Source: Anarhynchus alexandrinus (Eukaryota; Chordata; Aves; Charadriiformes; Charadriidae). Taken from it: a stretch of 64,000 nucleotides of DNA. Positions 13,401-28,400 of this stretch are shown here, one piece after another. The stretch covers positions 870,729 to 934,728 of the forward strand of contig VUYV01000041.1 in the NCBI GenBank assembly GCA_008711295.1. Direction: 5' to 3'. A program made the position numbers and the translations under genes. A model generated the notes under the pieces. That model did not search any database, was not told the DNA's origin, and saw nothing but the letters and a program-made list of their open reading frames with translations. Within the stretch, counting starts at the first letter, position 1. Each line of letters begins with the position of its first letter.

Positions 13401-16400
13401 TATTTAATGGACACATTTGACTTGTTTAATTTTTTATTCTACAGTTAAAGGATTGTAATGTTGTGGCATCAAAACTGGTTCTGATTCTGGATGATTTGCT
13501 ATGGGTTTTGACTGATTCCCAGTTGAAAGCCATGGTGCAGTATGCCAAATCTCTTAGTGAAGCCATAGAGAAATCAACAGAACAGAGAAAAAGCTTGGCT
13601 TCTGAAACAGCACAGGTATGATAATTGATTGTCTCACTGTATCATTATCAGGTGTTCTGAAATCAGCGTGGTTGGTTGTGTTAATTTATTTTAGAGAATG
13701 TTCAGTTACTCATTTTCATTCACCTGTGTATCTTAAATTACAGTGGGAATGAATCACAGTAGTGTAAAGCAGACTTTATTTTACAAGATTTTGTGTATTG
13801 ATGTTAATTTTCAGGAAAGAAAAAAGTTGTATTTATTTATCCATGTACAGAGTATTTAGACTTCTGTATTTACTTAACAGCTGATTAACTGTTTAGTAAA
13901 TTTGCTCTCAAAGTTTTTTCTGGTTATGAATTAAAAAATAAAATTCATAGACAATAAGGTAACCTTAATGTGTGGATAGATATGCATACTATGATTTAAA
14001 GTGCCTATACAGTTTGTTTTCATGGTACTGAAAAATTAGCTTTCAGAAGGAGCTTTCCTTCATGTAGCTCTCTTGTTGGAATATATAATGAAAAATAAGT
14101 CTACTTTTAACATACTTCTCCTGGCACAGATGTGATACTGATGCTGCATGTGAGATAGTCTTACATAAATCTTGGTCGTCTTTCAGCACATACAGCAGAC
14201 TAGACCAGCTGGGCTTTGTGAGTGTTGGTGGGAGGGAACTCTTCTTGTCTGGGAAGAAGCAGCACAAATACACTGATAAAAGACAGTACTATAAAAATAA
14301 AACATAATTTATTACTAAGACTGATTGATTAAAGTAATTTCTGTAGTCTTTTACAATAAAGCTAGTGTGCTGTAATGGAACATTCAGTTCTTGTGGTGAT
14401 CCTGATGACTTCTGATGTGATTTGATGGTTTAGCAGGAGCAATCTAATGGTTAGCTGTTACTGAGCAGGGAGGTCCTGATTCTTCAATCCCCTGGTACTG
14501 GCACCGGCTCACATTTGACCTTATTGTCATGTAGTTTGGGGGGAACTAAACTAGCCGAAGTGAGCCCAACAAAAAATTGGTAGTTTTCTGCTGGTTTGGT
14601 TCCCTGAACAGCTTGCAACAAAAGTTAGAAAAATACCAGTGCTCCAAGTGACAGGGGTCTAAAGAAGTGTGGGGGAAGGGGAGAATGGGGGATGCACGGG
14701 CATTGCCTCTTTGTGACACCTAGCCATTAGCTCAGCTTTATTCTAAAACAGTGCACTTAAACCTCAGTAATGATCCAAGGTGAATGCATGTGGTGCAGAT
14801 TTGTCCTTATTTCAAAGGCCTGTTTTGAGTAAGTAAAAGGATACTTATGCTTGAATGGAAGGATAAACTTTATAAATTGATATGACTAAATATTTTTCAG
14901 AGCTCTGCCCCTGCACCCAGCTCTCAGCAGGTGAAAGCACACCAGACAACAGCAGCACCTGATCAAAACGATGCAATAGTAAAATTGTTTAATGATTTTG
15001 ATGTTAAAGAAACTTCTCATCACTTAGTAATTTCCCATTTGGACCTACATATATGTGATGACATCCATTCTAAAGAAAAAGGTAACTTTTTTTTTTTAAG
15101 TTACAGGACAACATTTCATTACTAAATGTAATTATTTTAGAATAAATGCAATAAAACATGCTAAAAATGCTAGTAGCTTCAGTGCTTTTCCTGTCTTCTA
15201 GAAACTGATTCTGTCTAGTCTGGTTGTTGCTACTATTTTTGCTTTTTTTTTCATATGTTAACTGGGTTATGAAGAATGCAGTGGCAACATTACTGTGGCT
15301 TGAAAGGGTCACTATACAATATGCTTCTGTAATACTCATATAACATACAGACTAATAAGAGAGCAGTCCTCTTTGTGTTACTAATTTAGAGAATTTGTTA
15401 TGCTCTGCATCACATAGAAAGAATGGAACAAGCGTTCTGTGGTCTTACAATTTTGTGTACAATACTTGCACTTTTTTTTTTAAAGAAAAGCTATTGTGTA
15501 TAGCCATATTTAGAATCAGAAAAAAAAGAAGACAAATGACACTGCTTTCATGCCTTTTAAAAGTGATCAGAAGAGAATGACATATCGGTGTATATCCAAG
15601 GAGCAGGCTAGCCACTGAAAAATTTGGAGGCATACAAGGTCTGCTGAAGAAAAGAGTATTGAAAAACTTAGGTTTTAGCAAATGTATTTCCTTGATTAGG
15701 GAAGATGCTTGCAGAGCAGCAGAGCGTAAGATACACTGCGTGTAAGGAATTATGTCTCTAGCCAGTGAATCTGCTGCAGTTGGGATTTATCATTCTTAGT
15801 GAGATCTCTTTACTGGTCTATTATTTTTGGCCTTGAAGTTTAAATTTAGCAGTGGAAAAAACACCTCAGAAGACCTCTTCACTGCAATAATATTTGTCAA
15901 ATAAAATAAAACAAATTATATTTACAATATTCTTGAAAGTAAATGTTAACTTCAAATGACTGATCACAGTCTAACATTCAGTGTGAAAAGTTTTGTTTCA
16001 GGGAAACTGCAGTAATATGTGCTGAGAGAGTTGTTTTTACTTTTTAATAGTGTATAAAACAATATGCAATTCGTTAGTAGTGTCCAAGTACAGAACACGG
16101 AGTTCTACAAGTTGATCTTTAGAAACCAGTGAAGACTACCCAAATGAAAGTTTTGAGGGAAGATAATGAGATTGCAAGGAGAGCCAGTAAAGGGGAGGAA
16201 GAAATAGCTGTTAGGTGGTTAAAGGAATGCAGCACCATGAGAACTAACATGCTAAATATAATGTCTGCAGAGCTGAGCATTGTTTTATTTTACAGACTCA
16301 AATAGACGTGTTACAGGAGGGGCCATGCAGCTTTCCTTCAGCTATTTAACAGTGGACTATTATCCATTTCACAAAGCAGGTATGAAAGTGAGCATTTTGC

Positions 16401-19400
16401 GAATTACCTGTGAATGTAACTCTCTTGCTTGAATACTAAAAATATTTATTTGTGTGTGTATATGTATACAGCTTGGATAATAATATTCTAAGCATTTGAA
16501 ATACACACCTTTTTATTTCCTTCTATATGCAAAACCAAGCAACAAAAGTAACAACTTGGGAACCAATTTAATTTCTGTGAATGAGCTATTTTAGGGCAAA
16601 CATTTTTCCTTTTTGCTGTTCTGTTTGGTCAACAAAATGGTGTTTACACATTTCTGACATGAAAAGAATTGTGTGTTGACAGAGGAAGGCAATATGGCAG
16701 ATTGAGAATTCACTAATTGGATATTTGCAAGACTCAATCTGCTATATTTTTCCCGTGTAGAAGTCTATCATTTTATGTCCATTTCCAAGCAATGTTTTGG
16801 TTTTTATTTTATTTTGCTAAACAAGAATCCCAGTGTGTAGAGGTTCAATTGTATAACCTTTTGTTAAAGAACTGTTATTAAACAGATGTTAGCAATTTCC
16901 AAAGAAGCATTTCTTATAAATAATTTCTAGTAAATTTGTTTTTCAGAAATCTAAAAAAATCAGGAGAGACAAAATCAGTTTGCTGTTGAATTTGAGATCA
17001 AAGGCAATCCAGTAGAGTGGAGGTGCTTTTAGTTGGTGGGGGAGTTGGTTGTGCTTTGTTTTGCTTTTTACTAACACAGAGCAGTCATTTTAGAGTGATT
17101 ATACACATACATTAAAGGGGTGAATTAGCTGTAGCTTACCTCATGTCCTTCTTGTCACTCATGGTTGCAGATGAAATCCTGTAATGTCAATATCTGTTTC
17201 ATTCATAAGTGGCAAGTATAGTTTTTGCACCTCAGAAAATGTAATTTAGCAAAGGTCAAATAAACATACACAGCCACAGAAAAGAATATGCTTAAGAAAA
17301 ACAGTATTCTTTCTTTGCTATAGATTGGCCTAATATGGTTTGAAATTTGTGATATTGGTTTCTTGTCCTATAAAAGTGGGACCTTAAGTTACAGAGGTTT
17401 AGCACACGTCTGTCTTGTGACCCAGCTATGTTTTTTATTTATTGTCACTTCTGATTCCTTCTGTGTCTAAGCGAGGGTCTGATCTAGCTATGATTTCTCT
17501 GTGTTCTCCTCAGAGAAAATACAGAGAAACAGGGAAATAAAGAGATTGTTTCTTTTGGAAGGATTCGAAAGCTGATTGAACCATGCACTGTAGGCTCTTA
17601 GATGGGCCTGTTAGAAGCTCACTGAGAGTGCTTTTAGGTAATGGCTACATGGGACATAACTCCTACTACATGAAACCAGAGATGGAAAAGATCATCTGCA
17701 GAGCAAAGGTGGTGCCTCTAAAGATAGTGTTCTCCTGCTGTCTTAAAAGGTGTTTTATACAAGTAAGTGACAGAAAGTTAGGTCTCACTAATAAGCTATG
17801 ACAGAAAACTGCCAAAGGTGGTGGTGTTTGATCAAATAGGGTGTATGTGTGGAGGGGAAGGGAGCATGCCAGAAAGTTGATTTTCTTTTTTCCAGTTCGA
17901 GAGGTCGTCATCTTCTCACCGTTTTAGAAGAGTGTGGCAATTCTATGGGCAAACAATCATCACAGAGGGGAGAGTCCCTTTACTCAAAGGAGCACACATT
18001 AGTCTTGAAAGTTCCAAGGGAGTTCTCTAGCCACATGTCTCTATTGCTGTATCAGGCTATCACCTGATATACAGAGCATTCCTACCCTGAAGTCAGTGCT
18101 TGGCAATGTTGCATACTGAAGGACAACGCTGTATTAATACTCTATAACAGTGGGCAAGGTGGAAACGGCTATATACTTCTGTGAATGTTACCAGACTGTT
18201 TTCTGGTGTTGTACCTCTCTGGCCTATGGAATATTTAGAAATAGCTCTTTTGGTATTGTCTTCTTGGAAATTGCAATTAGCCCTTCAGGAAAAAGCCCTC
18301 AACAATTATTTTGCAGATTGGGTTCTTGTGGGGATGTTGTTTATTTGTTTTTGTAACAGACCCCACCCAGAAATGCTCTAAAGGGAGTCTGAGGCATAAT
18401 TGCTGTATTGTAAATTTCTAACCCATTGAAAATCAAGCTTTCCAACAACAGCCTTTCATACTACTTAAGAAAAATGAAGCTGGTTCTGTGTCCATTGACT
18501 GTGATAACCCTAACAATAAGCCAGACTTACTGGATGTTTTAAACCTGTCTGTACAGCAGTCCATTGCTTTACTAGTCCTCCCAGACCTGCTCTCACAGAA
18601 GGTTTTACCCAGATCCAGTATCTGCACAGCTGATGTGTTGCTGGATGGTGATGAAAGCTGCTGCTTTGCCATCATGCAGGACATTTTGCAGCACAGGAAA
18701 TTCTTGATCAAGCTGACATATTGAAACAATGTGAGAAATTGGAAAGCATTTTCTTCTGGAAAATCAGCAATAAATTCCAAGGGTAGTAACATATCAGCGC
18801 CAGCTCCACTAAAATATTGTTTTCTTCTTACAATCTGGCCTATTCTTCACTTTTCACAGATAAATGTGGCAGTGACATCTCCAAATGTAGAATTGTAGAA
18901 TAGTTGAGGGTGAAAGGCACCTCTGGAGATTGTCTGGTCCAACCCCTCTGTTTAAAGTGATGTAAATTAAAGTTGGCTTCCCAGGGATACGTCCAGTTAG
19001 GTTTTGAGTAAGTCCAAGGGTGGAGACTCTACAGCCTCCCTGGGGAACCTAGTCCAGTGTTTAACCACCCTACTGTGGTAGAAAAGCTTTTTTTTTTTTT
19101 AATGTTTAAGCAGAATTTCTTGTATTACACTTTGTGCTTATTGCCTCTTATCCTGTCACTGGGCACCACTGAGAAGAATTTGGCTCCCTCATCTTTGCTT
19201 GCCCCATCAGTCATTTATACACATGGATAAGATCCCTCTGAGCCTTCTCTTCTCGAGGCTAAGTCATCCCAGCTATCTCAGCCTTTTCTTGAAAGGTGTT
19301 CCGGTCCCTTAAGTATTTTTGTGACCATTTGCTGGAGTCACTCCAGTAAGTCCGTGGCTGCCTTGTACTGGGGAGCCCAGAACTGGACCCAGTACTCCAG

Positions 19401-22400
19401 ATGTAGTCTCACCAGGGTTGAGCTGAGGGCACATATCACCTCCCTTGATCTGCTGGCAATGCTTTTCCTAAGCAACCCACGGTGCTGTTGGCTTTCTTTG
19501 CATCAAGGACATTGCTGGTTTGGATTGAACTTACTGTCTCACGTTTGGTTTTATTTTTCTGCAAAGCTGCTTCCCAGCTGGTCAGCCTTTAGACTGTACT
19601 CCAGATGCTAGACTCCGATTTCCCTTTGAAGTTCATGAGATTACTGTTGGGTCACTTTTCTAGCCTTTTGAGGTCCCTCTGAATGGTAGCACAACCACCT
19701 GGTGTATCAACCATTCCTCCTAGTTTTGTACCATCTGCAAAGCTGTTGAGGGTGTGCTCTGCCCCATCATCCATGTTATTAAGGAAGATGTATTGGCTCC
19801 AGTATTGACCCTGGGGTTATACCACAGATGATTGCCTCCAGCTGAACTTCATGCTGCTGATCCCAACCCTTGAAGACTAACAGTTTAACCGGTTTCCAGT
19901 CCACCTCACTGTGTACTTACCTAGTCAGTACTTCATCACTTTGTCACTGAGCATGTTGCAGACAGTGTTGAAAGCCTTGCTAAAGTTGAGGTAAACAACG
20001 TCCACTGCTCTCCCCTCAGCCCTCAAGTCATCTCATAGTAGAAGACTGTAAAGTTCATCAGGCATGATTTCTCCGTCATAAATCCATGCATGTGTACTCG
20101 CAATCACCTTCCTGTCCTTCGTGTATTTTGAAATGTCTTCCAGGATTATTTGCTCTGTTGCCCTCTGTTACCTTTCTCCATCACCTGCTTTGAGGTGAGG
20201 CTGACCAGCCGGTTCTTTTCATCCTCCTTCATGAAGATAGGAATGACACTTGCTTTCTTCCAGTCGTCAGGAACCTTTCCTGATCACTATTCAATGATAA
20301 TCTTTCAAAGATAATTCAGAGCGGCCTTGTTATGACATTGGCCAGCTCTCTCAGAGCTTGTTTGCATCTCCTCAGGATCCCATGGACTGGTGCATGTCTA
20401 ATCTGTTTAAATGTTCTCTAAGTTAATGCTCTTCTGCTGAGGGGAAGGTTTCCTTGGTCCAGACTGTCCCAAAGTTCTCGAGGTCTGGGAATTCTGAAGG
20501 CATGTTACCAGTGAAGACTGAGGCAAAGAAGGCATTGAGTACCTCAGCCTTCTGCATGTCACTTGTCACCAGGTCCCCTGTCCCATTCAGCGGCAAGCCC
20601 AAGCTTTCCCTATGCTTCCTTTTGCTAGTGATACACCTGTAGAAGCATTTCTTGTCCTTAATGCTTGTCATTAGATTCAATTCCAGATAGGTTTGGGCAT
20701 TCCTAACACCATCCTGCATATTCTGTTTGGGTAACCTGATGCTGTTTCCACATCTTGTACACTTCCTTTTTGGCTTTAGATTTAGTCAGGAGCTCCTGGT
20801 TCATCCACACAGACCTCTTTCCACATTTGCTAGATTTCCTGCTTTTCAGGGTGGACCGTTCTTTGGGTTGGAGGTGATGCTTGAACATCAGCCACCTTTC
20901 CGGAACCCTCTTCTGGCCAGGGTTATATCCCACGAGATTCTTTCAAGCAGGCCAAAGGCTGCTCTCCTGAAGGAGACTCGTCTCCTTGGCGCATCATTCA
21001 GCTTTTTGCTTTGTTCCTTCCCCTCCAAATACTGAACTCTACCATGTCACGGTCACTGCAGCCAAGCCTACCCCTGACCAGTTCTTCCTTTTTTTGTAAG
21101 ACTTGAGTCTAGCAGAGCATGTGCTGTCTTTGGTTTCTTGATTACCTGTGTTAGGAGGTGGTCATCAATGCACTTTCAGAAACCTCATGGATTGCTTGTG
21201 TCTTGCTGTGTTGTCCGCCCAGTAGATACTGGAGTGGCTAAAGTTCCTAATGAGGACCAGGGTCTGTGAACATGATACTACTTCCAGTTGTCTGAAGAGG
21301 GCCTCATCATCTTCCAACCCAAGCTCTTCTGTGATTTTGTGATCTTTCTAATTGGATGGTCTGTAGCAGACATCCACCACATCATCCATGTTGGTCTGCC
21401 CTCTAATCCTGACCTATAAGCGCTCACCTGGCTGATCATCCATCCCAAGGCAGAGCTCCATGTGTTCCCACTGATCTCACTGAAGGGGCAACTCACCCTC
21501 CTTGCCTCTTCGGTCTGTGCTTCCCAAAGAGCCTGTGTCCATCCTTTGCAGCATTTCAGTTGTGTGTGCTATCTCACTGTGTCTCTGTGATCCCAGTGAG
21601 ATCATAGCCTCGCAACTGCATGCATATCTCTAATTCCTCCGGCTCCCGCATGTTCCTCATGCTGCATGTGTTAGTGTGCAAGCATTTCAGAGAGGCACCT
21701 GCCCATACTAACTTCACAAAAGGGGTATGAGAGCTCTCCCTGTAATGCTGCTGTCCTGTAGGTACTTCAGAGTTTATGTGCATATACTTGGGGTGACCCC
21801 ACTTCAGCCCTGTTTTGGAGAATCCCAATTGAATTTAATATATCTATTTGTCCTCTTGCTCTCTTCCTGATTTTCTTCCTTGTTCCTTTGTTTTGTTCCT
21901 TAGCCAGAAAGATGTGAGTAAGCATCAAAAGGCTGTGAGGCAGGAGGGTGGGGAAAAAGGTCATCTCTTGTGATAGGCCCCTCCCTTAAAGTTTCTTCCA
22001 TGCTGAAATCTTTTCATTTAGACTTGAAATCACAATTCTTTCCCAAAGCATGTTCCTATTTTAATAGCAACCATATCTGCTCATCCCCAGTGTGAGTATC
22101 CAAAATCTCATTAAGTAAGTTTTCACATGCTGGTATTTAAAGAGTGATGTACCAATTGATAGAAGTTATTTGTATTGCATCTTTATTATCAAACAAGTTA
22201 GTAGGCTGTCTTTACAGGGGCTGTTGGAAGAGATCTCAGTGTCTTTCAGAGGTTTAAATACTCAATCAACAGAAACATGTTAGGAATAAAAGAATTTCCA
22301 CTGGGCTTGATTTTTAAGGCTGTGTGTGCTGCAACACTGATTGATCTTACTTTCTTGTTTGTGTGCCATGAAGGTGCTAGAGAGCCAAGACAAAAAGAAT

Positions 22401-25400
22401 TAATTTCTGGAAAGGGACCAGGAACTTCTTAGGACACCGTTCTGGCAGGAAAGATAAGCTTGGAAAAAGTGAGCATGAGAACATTGTTCTGTTACTTGCT
22501 CTCACTTTTTTTTTAATGAAACATTTTTTTGCATGTTCTCAAATATGACATTAACGTGTCATCAAATTTCTCTGAACTGGAAATATTCAATGATGTTTGA
22601 GCATTAGTTAGTGGCGTTAAAAGGCAGGTGGCAATATGATACAGTTTTCTGAGTGATTTTGTGAAGCAGTGAGACTTGTTTTTATGTAATGTATAACTTC
22701 TGTTTTAATGTCTGTTATGACTTCTGTTGTTCTATAATTACGGCATGCAATGAGATTATAGTTTGAAGATTGTGAAATAGTGGAAACTTGTTATCCAGTT
22801 TGAAGCAAACTTTGAAATTACTTAATATTTCCCGCATTCCTCTTATTTGCAGGAGACAGCTGCGATCACTGGATGCACTATAGTGATGCCACTAAAGCCA
22901 GAAGTGGATGGGCCAAAGAATTATTAAATGAATTCAAAAGCAATGTTGAATTGCTTAAGCAGGCTGTGAAGGACCAGGTCATAGATTCCCCTCCCAAATC
23001 ACCACCTGCTGTATCTCCTCAGAACCTACAAACAGGTACTTTGTTTGCATCACTAACGCTCTAGTTCCATGAAATGTTAAAACTATTCTAAAAAAGACTG
23101 TGCTTTTCAATGATTCCATCACTATTCTTTCCTACAGGCAAGGAACAGATACCGAAAGGAACATCTAGGGCTTCCTCTGTATCTTCCCAACAACCAAAGG
23201 GCAAACTGATGTCTAGTCCTATTGTGGTTAGACTTGCAGATTTCAATATATATCAGGTACATTTCTTGAAGTTAGTAAAACTGGGGCTACTTTGCCCTTG
23301 ACTGTTACGTAACTATGGTTTTTAAGGGACAATTCCAAAGCCCATTGAAATTATTAGAAGTCTTTCCATTCATTATTGGATTATACCTTTATGGGCCTGC
23401 TTCTGCTTTGTTCAAATTGGTGGATATTTTCTTACCGACTTTATATTAGATGATACCCTATCACAATTATGTTTTGGATCCAAGTTCTACTGTTCCCCAA
23501 ATCCTGACATTTGGAATTTCATCTTTTCATTGTACCCTGTTAGGTACCCAGTATTTTAATATGGGGTTTGTATTTCATGCTTTTCTTATTGTTATCTTTT
23601 TCAAAGTACATGGATTTTTTTTTTTTTATATTAAAAGTTTTTTATTTTTTTTCTGCGCCCCTCCCTCCCCATTGATATTCTGACAAGAGACTTTAACCAT
23701 TTTTGGTTTGGTTTCTTTTCCTTTTCTCTGCCGTGCCCCCTCTCCCCCCTCCCCGCTTCTGTTTGAGTGAGTAGTTTTAGTTGGTGTTTTTTCTTCAGAT
23801 TCAGTCATTGCTGCAGATAGGAGGCAATTGGAATAGAGAAGAAGTATATCTCTAAAGCAGAATGGTAGTGATCTAGGAGGATCTACTCTAAATTTCAGGT
23901 CCTAACAAAAATGCTTAGTGTGTGCTCTCAGTCTGTGTGACTTCTACTTGCTCTTGTTCCAGTTTTCAGTGCTTTTTTCCCATATCGCTTCTGGTAGAGT
24001 GGGAGGTTGCAGCTTGCTGCCAGGAGCCTTCATCTGGGTTTGAAGTGGTTTTATAATATCATTTTGTACTCTTGGTGTTTTCATTTGTCTTCTACTCTTC
24101 AGATGCTTGTCTCCTCCTCCCTACACGAATACATTTTCAATTTTTTTTATTGTTATTTCTATACAATTTACAAAAAGATGTTTTTCTAAATAGATCTGTT
24201 ATTACTTGAATTTTTGTGTGTGTTAATACAGAGATGTTTGCAGCTTGAAAACAGCTACAGAGTGAAGCAGGCTTATAAAGGTTATATATTCATTATTTCC
24301 AGTGAAACTAATACAAGTAGACCTCATCATATACTCAATACATTGGCTAATTTCAAACTAGCAGTCTGACCTACTAAGCATTGGATGAAAGAGCTTTGTT
24401 TTGACAACATACATTTTAAACTAGGGTACATTCCAAGAAATTTAAGGTCAAATATATAGCAAAAGGTGATCTCCTTCTTGTTTCATAATTTACATTGGAA
24501 GGAAACAGAAATGGGAGGTTTACTGTTCTATAGTGTCTTGATTCTCCTGTGAAGTAGACCTTTGGGCATAGCCGAGCGTACATATGTCTACCAAGTGCAT
24601 GCTGAACACCTTGCTTAGCAGTATACAGTCAACAGTTGGCCCATGTACTAGAACCTGTCCTTATGACAGTACAAGGACTTCCTAAGACTTCTGTAATAAA
24701 CTTATCTAGCTTATCTATCCCTTATCATCTAGATATGGGATCCTTTTGGACAGACGGTATGCAAATATACCGCGTCCTAACATAATTGCTTATACAGGAG
24801 CTGTAGTGTTTGCAATAAAGATACCAGATCATTCTAGGCTTCTACTGAACGCCTTTGAAAGTGACCTGCTGCCTCCTGCCTCGCATGAAGGAAGGGGATC
24901 TGGTACTGTTAATACTATGTAGTTTTCTTGCGAAACTGTTCTATGTGGATTGCTTTTACTACAAGGCAACTAGGTGTTTCTCATTGTCAGCACTTGGTGT
25001 AGTTGGGGATCTACATCTGAGAGCAGTGGAATGTTACCCGACTAGGGGCAGTGCCTTGCAACTACAAATGCTTAATGATTCATAACAATGTAATGTATTA
25101 ATGAAATCAATCTTTTATCTTTTACAGGTTTCAACAGCGGACCAGTGTCGTTCTTCCCCTAAAGCTCTGATCTCTTGCAATAAAAAGTCACTTTATCTTC
25201 CACCAGAAATGCCAGCTATTCATATTGAATTCACTGAATATTACTACCCAGATGGAAAGGACTTTCCCAGTAAGACTTTTTTGTATCAAACCGTAAATGT
25301 TTGTTGCTTTCACCTTTATGAAGCTTAATACTGATTCCAGGTTAGCAATTGGAAATAGGTAATGGCTTTTACAATGAAAGAACACAACACTGCTCAATTT

Positions 25401-28400
25401 CCACAGTGCTTGCTCCTGGCAAACTCCTATAAATACTGTTTTTTATAAACATGTTTTTTAAGTCTGAAAACACTCTCAGCATTTTTACTGACACATAAAT
25501 TGTCCATTCTCCAAAATGTGTGTATTGTTTCTGCAGTTCCACTGTCTGGATACATCAAAGAATTCAGTGGCTACAGAAAAGAACTCAAACTATTGCAGTG
25601 GTATCTAAGATGGAACAAAGATCTGCTGGAGTTATTTTTATTAATGTGTTATGGGGCTGGCCCTGTTTTATATACAGAAATGTCAGGGGATTTCTTGGGG
25701 ATGGGACTTGAGGACAGCAAATCTCCTTGGTCCTGCCCTTTCTCTGTAATGAGGACATTATCACCCTTTCCTCAGGCTTCATTCTATTCTAATATTAGCT
25801 TTTACATTCAAAAATTCAGTTACTTGCTTGGAGTGCGAGAAATAAGCATCACTTTAGGTGTCCCCTAACAATTTATTCTTCTTTGGGACCAAAGGAATGG
25901 GTTTCCACTGTTTCTCTGATGTAAAATACTGGTGAAAATATGTTTGCACTCATTTAAAAAAAACCAAACCAACCAACCAAACAAACAAAAAAAAAACAAC
26001 ACCAAAACCAGCCGCTAAACACTATGCTTATTCTCATGATTTTGTTTTGTTTTCTCTTTTAGTTCCATGTCCAAATTTGTATGGCCAGCTGAATGCTTTA
26101 CAGTTCACCCTGGATGAGAGAAGTATTCTTTGGCTAAATCAGTTTGTGTTGGATTTGAAACAGAGTCTTATTCAGTTCATGGCCATGTACAAGTTAAATG
26201 ACAATTCAAAATCAGATGAGCATGTTGATGTTAGAGTTGATGGACTAATGTTAAAGGTACGCAGTCACTAGGGGGGTGGGGGGTGTGGTTCCTTGGAAGA
26301 AAATGCTTTTATTCTGAAAAACTGTTAGCAAAGCAGCTTAAGGAATAAATAGACAAATAAATGAACAAACCACCCACACAATAAGCAATGCTGCTCTGGA
26401 AAAGTGTGCAGAATATGATGGTTTGAAGACAGACATCTGTCTTCCATGCTACTTCATCTGGGTCCTGTGGGTATTTTGGTTTTGTATTGACGACCTGAAT
26501 GGGAGTATTAACAAATTATTTCACTGTGTTCAATGAAGCTGACAGAGCAAAAGAAAAAAAATTGAGCACTGAAGTGGAAAAAAAAACCTAGCAAAAAATT
26601 CATATTTGCAGTCTGTATTAATGCAGGAGCCTTCCCTTGTTCCTCTGGTTGTAGTATATCAAAACACTTTTATCTTGTTAGTGTATGCCTAAAGTAAAGA
26701 AAGCAGTTCATCTGAAGGCTTATTTCCTTCTCCAAAACCCATTTGCACTGTTTTCTGTTTCATGCTGGCCCTTGGCTGTAGTTCAGGTACACAAGTTCTC
26801 TATATGTTTATTCCAGAAGAGTGGCGCTTGTTAATGCATCTAAGCATCAGATTTTTGCTTCCCTTGTGTTCTCCTTCTGTGGAGGAGAAAGATTATTGAG
26901 CAGACAATTACACCACCCCACCCCCTGGCCCCAATTTGCATTGGTTTCCAAGGTTCAGAGGTGAACAAAACAATGAGTCTTTTTGACGGTGCCCACAGAG
27001 AGGTTTCAAGAAGGCTAAAAAGTCAGCATATGGAGAGATAGTTATCTTCTTAAGGCTCTTGGTGCATATTTAATGGAACTTTAAAAGGACATGGTTTGTA
27101 CTGAATAAAAACAAATATTGAGAGTTAACAACCAGGCAACTACAAATACAGACTGATCTAATATGGAATTACTATATGTGAATAGCTCACTAAACTAAGA
27201 GAAGATAAAAGTAAAAGTATTCTTAAACACCTCAAGCTTTGATTCATATTAATTATTTCATCCCTGTATTAACTGCATTATTTTTATTCTAGCAAATTAT
27301 GAATCTTTTATTATTGGTGTTATCATTGGTGCTTACGTATCACATAGCTAATTATTATATAGTTACATATTTAGTTATTTTGTTCTGAGTCCTCTTATTT
27401 ACACGAAGAAGCTTCCTCACTCCATCTTTCAAGTGTCTCTAGGATGACTTTTTTATTCTGATCTTTCTAGATTCAGCATGGAGATGTTGTGATAGAAGGT
27501 AGTGTCACTGATACTAGTGAAACTAGGCTGGGCAAGGTCTGTGTTAACAACATCAGATACAGGATTTGGCATAAAATATATATTTCCTTTAAAACTTGCA
27601 CTAAAGATATGCAAGTTAATTTAAGTCCAGTATAGTGAACTGTTTTATTGTCTTTTAGGAGTTGGAATATATTTTTATTTCCATGATGGAAAAAAATTTA
27701 TTATGATTACCAGATAATAGTCGCAAAATGGTCACCTATTCTGTATTCTGCAATGTTAAGAATATTAGCGGTGTTAATTGTTTCCTTCTATCTTAACGTA
27801 GAAATAAAATACTGTAGTACTGAGTGTAGTGAGAAACCCTATTTGACAAATCAGATTGAAAAATGGAAAATTATAATTTGAGTTCAAGGTTGTAAATGTT
27901 TGGAATGCTTGAAGAAACTTTCTGCCAAGCTGTTTCTGAGTTGAAGAAATGAGACACTTCAGCCTAATATAGGTGACCTAAATCTAAATCCTTCAGATAA
28001 GAAAAGCCTGAGACCATTTTTTATACAAACATTGAGTTTTAGATGCCACAGCATCCTTCTTAAAAATGAGAGGAAACACAAACGATAATCTGTGAGCCTG
28101 ACTTATCCCTGTTCTGTGTTAGTATACTTGAGTTCTCATAAAATTCTAATCATATTCCTTTATTTTAGTTGTCATGGCTATTATTTTGTTTCTTGAATTG
28201 TATGCCTTCTTTATCTACATATTTCTGATTAGACAAAATATATTTGTCTTGCAGTTCATTGTCCCGTCTGAAAACAAACCTGAAATTCATAGAGATCAAC
28301 CTCGTGCACTTTCTGTTCAAAGTTCAGAGATGATTGCTACAAATACAAGATACTCGCCAAACTGCAGGCACTCTGATCTAGAAGCTTTGTTTCAGAACTT

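Larger units (their letters stand above)
10438..16295. other. Introns 5-8 of BLTP3B
   Basis: Introns 10438-12736, 12878-13444, 13616-14900 and 15082-16295. They contain a short TAT repeat near 10810, a TG/TA-rich tract at 12618-12690, and otherwise unique AT-rich sequence. The 120-codon frame at 12133-12495 has no recognisable product. Confidence 0.6.
23257..28254. other. Introns 11-13 of BLTP3B
   Basis: Introns 23257-25127, 25270-26062 and 26257-28254. Seen: a T-rich then C-rich pyrimidine stretch at 23610-23760, and an A/C tract at 25955-26012 shortly before exon 13. Open frames such as 25500-25868 (122 codons) have no similarity I recognise. No transposon is evident. Confidence 0.6.

Noticed and set aside
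25500..25868. 122-codon plus-strand frame in intron 12
   Set aside because: No similarity and no splice signals. A shadow frame of comparable length lies on the other strand.
28174..28254. In-frame extension upstream of BLTP3B exon 14 with an ATG at 28174
   Set aside because: A clear TTGTCTTGCAG acceptor at 28254 joins exon 13 in phase, and the extra residues are hydrophobic intron translation with no counterpart in the family.
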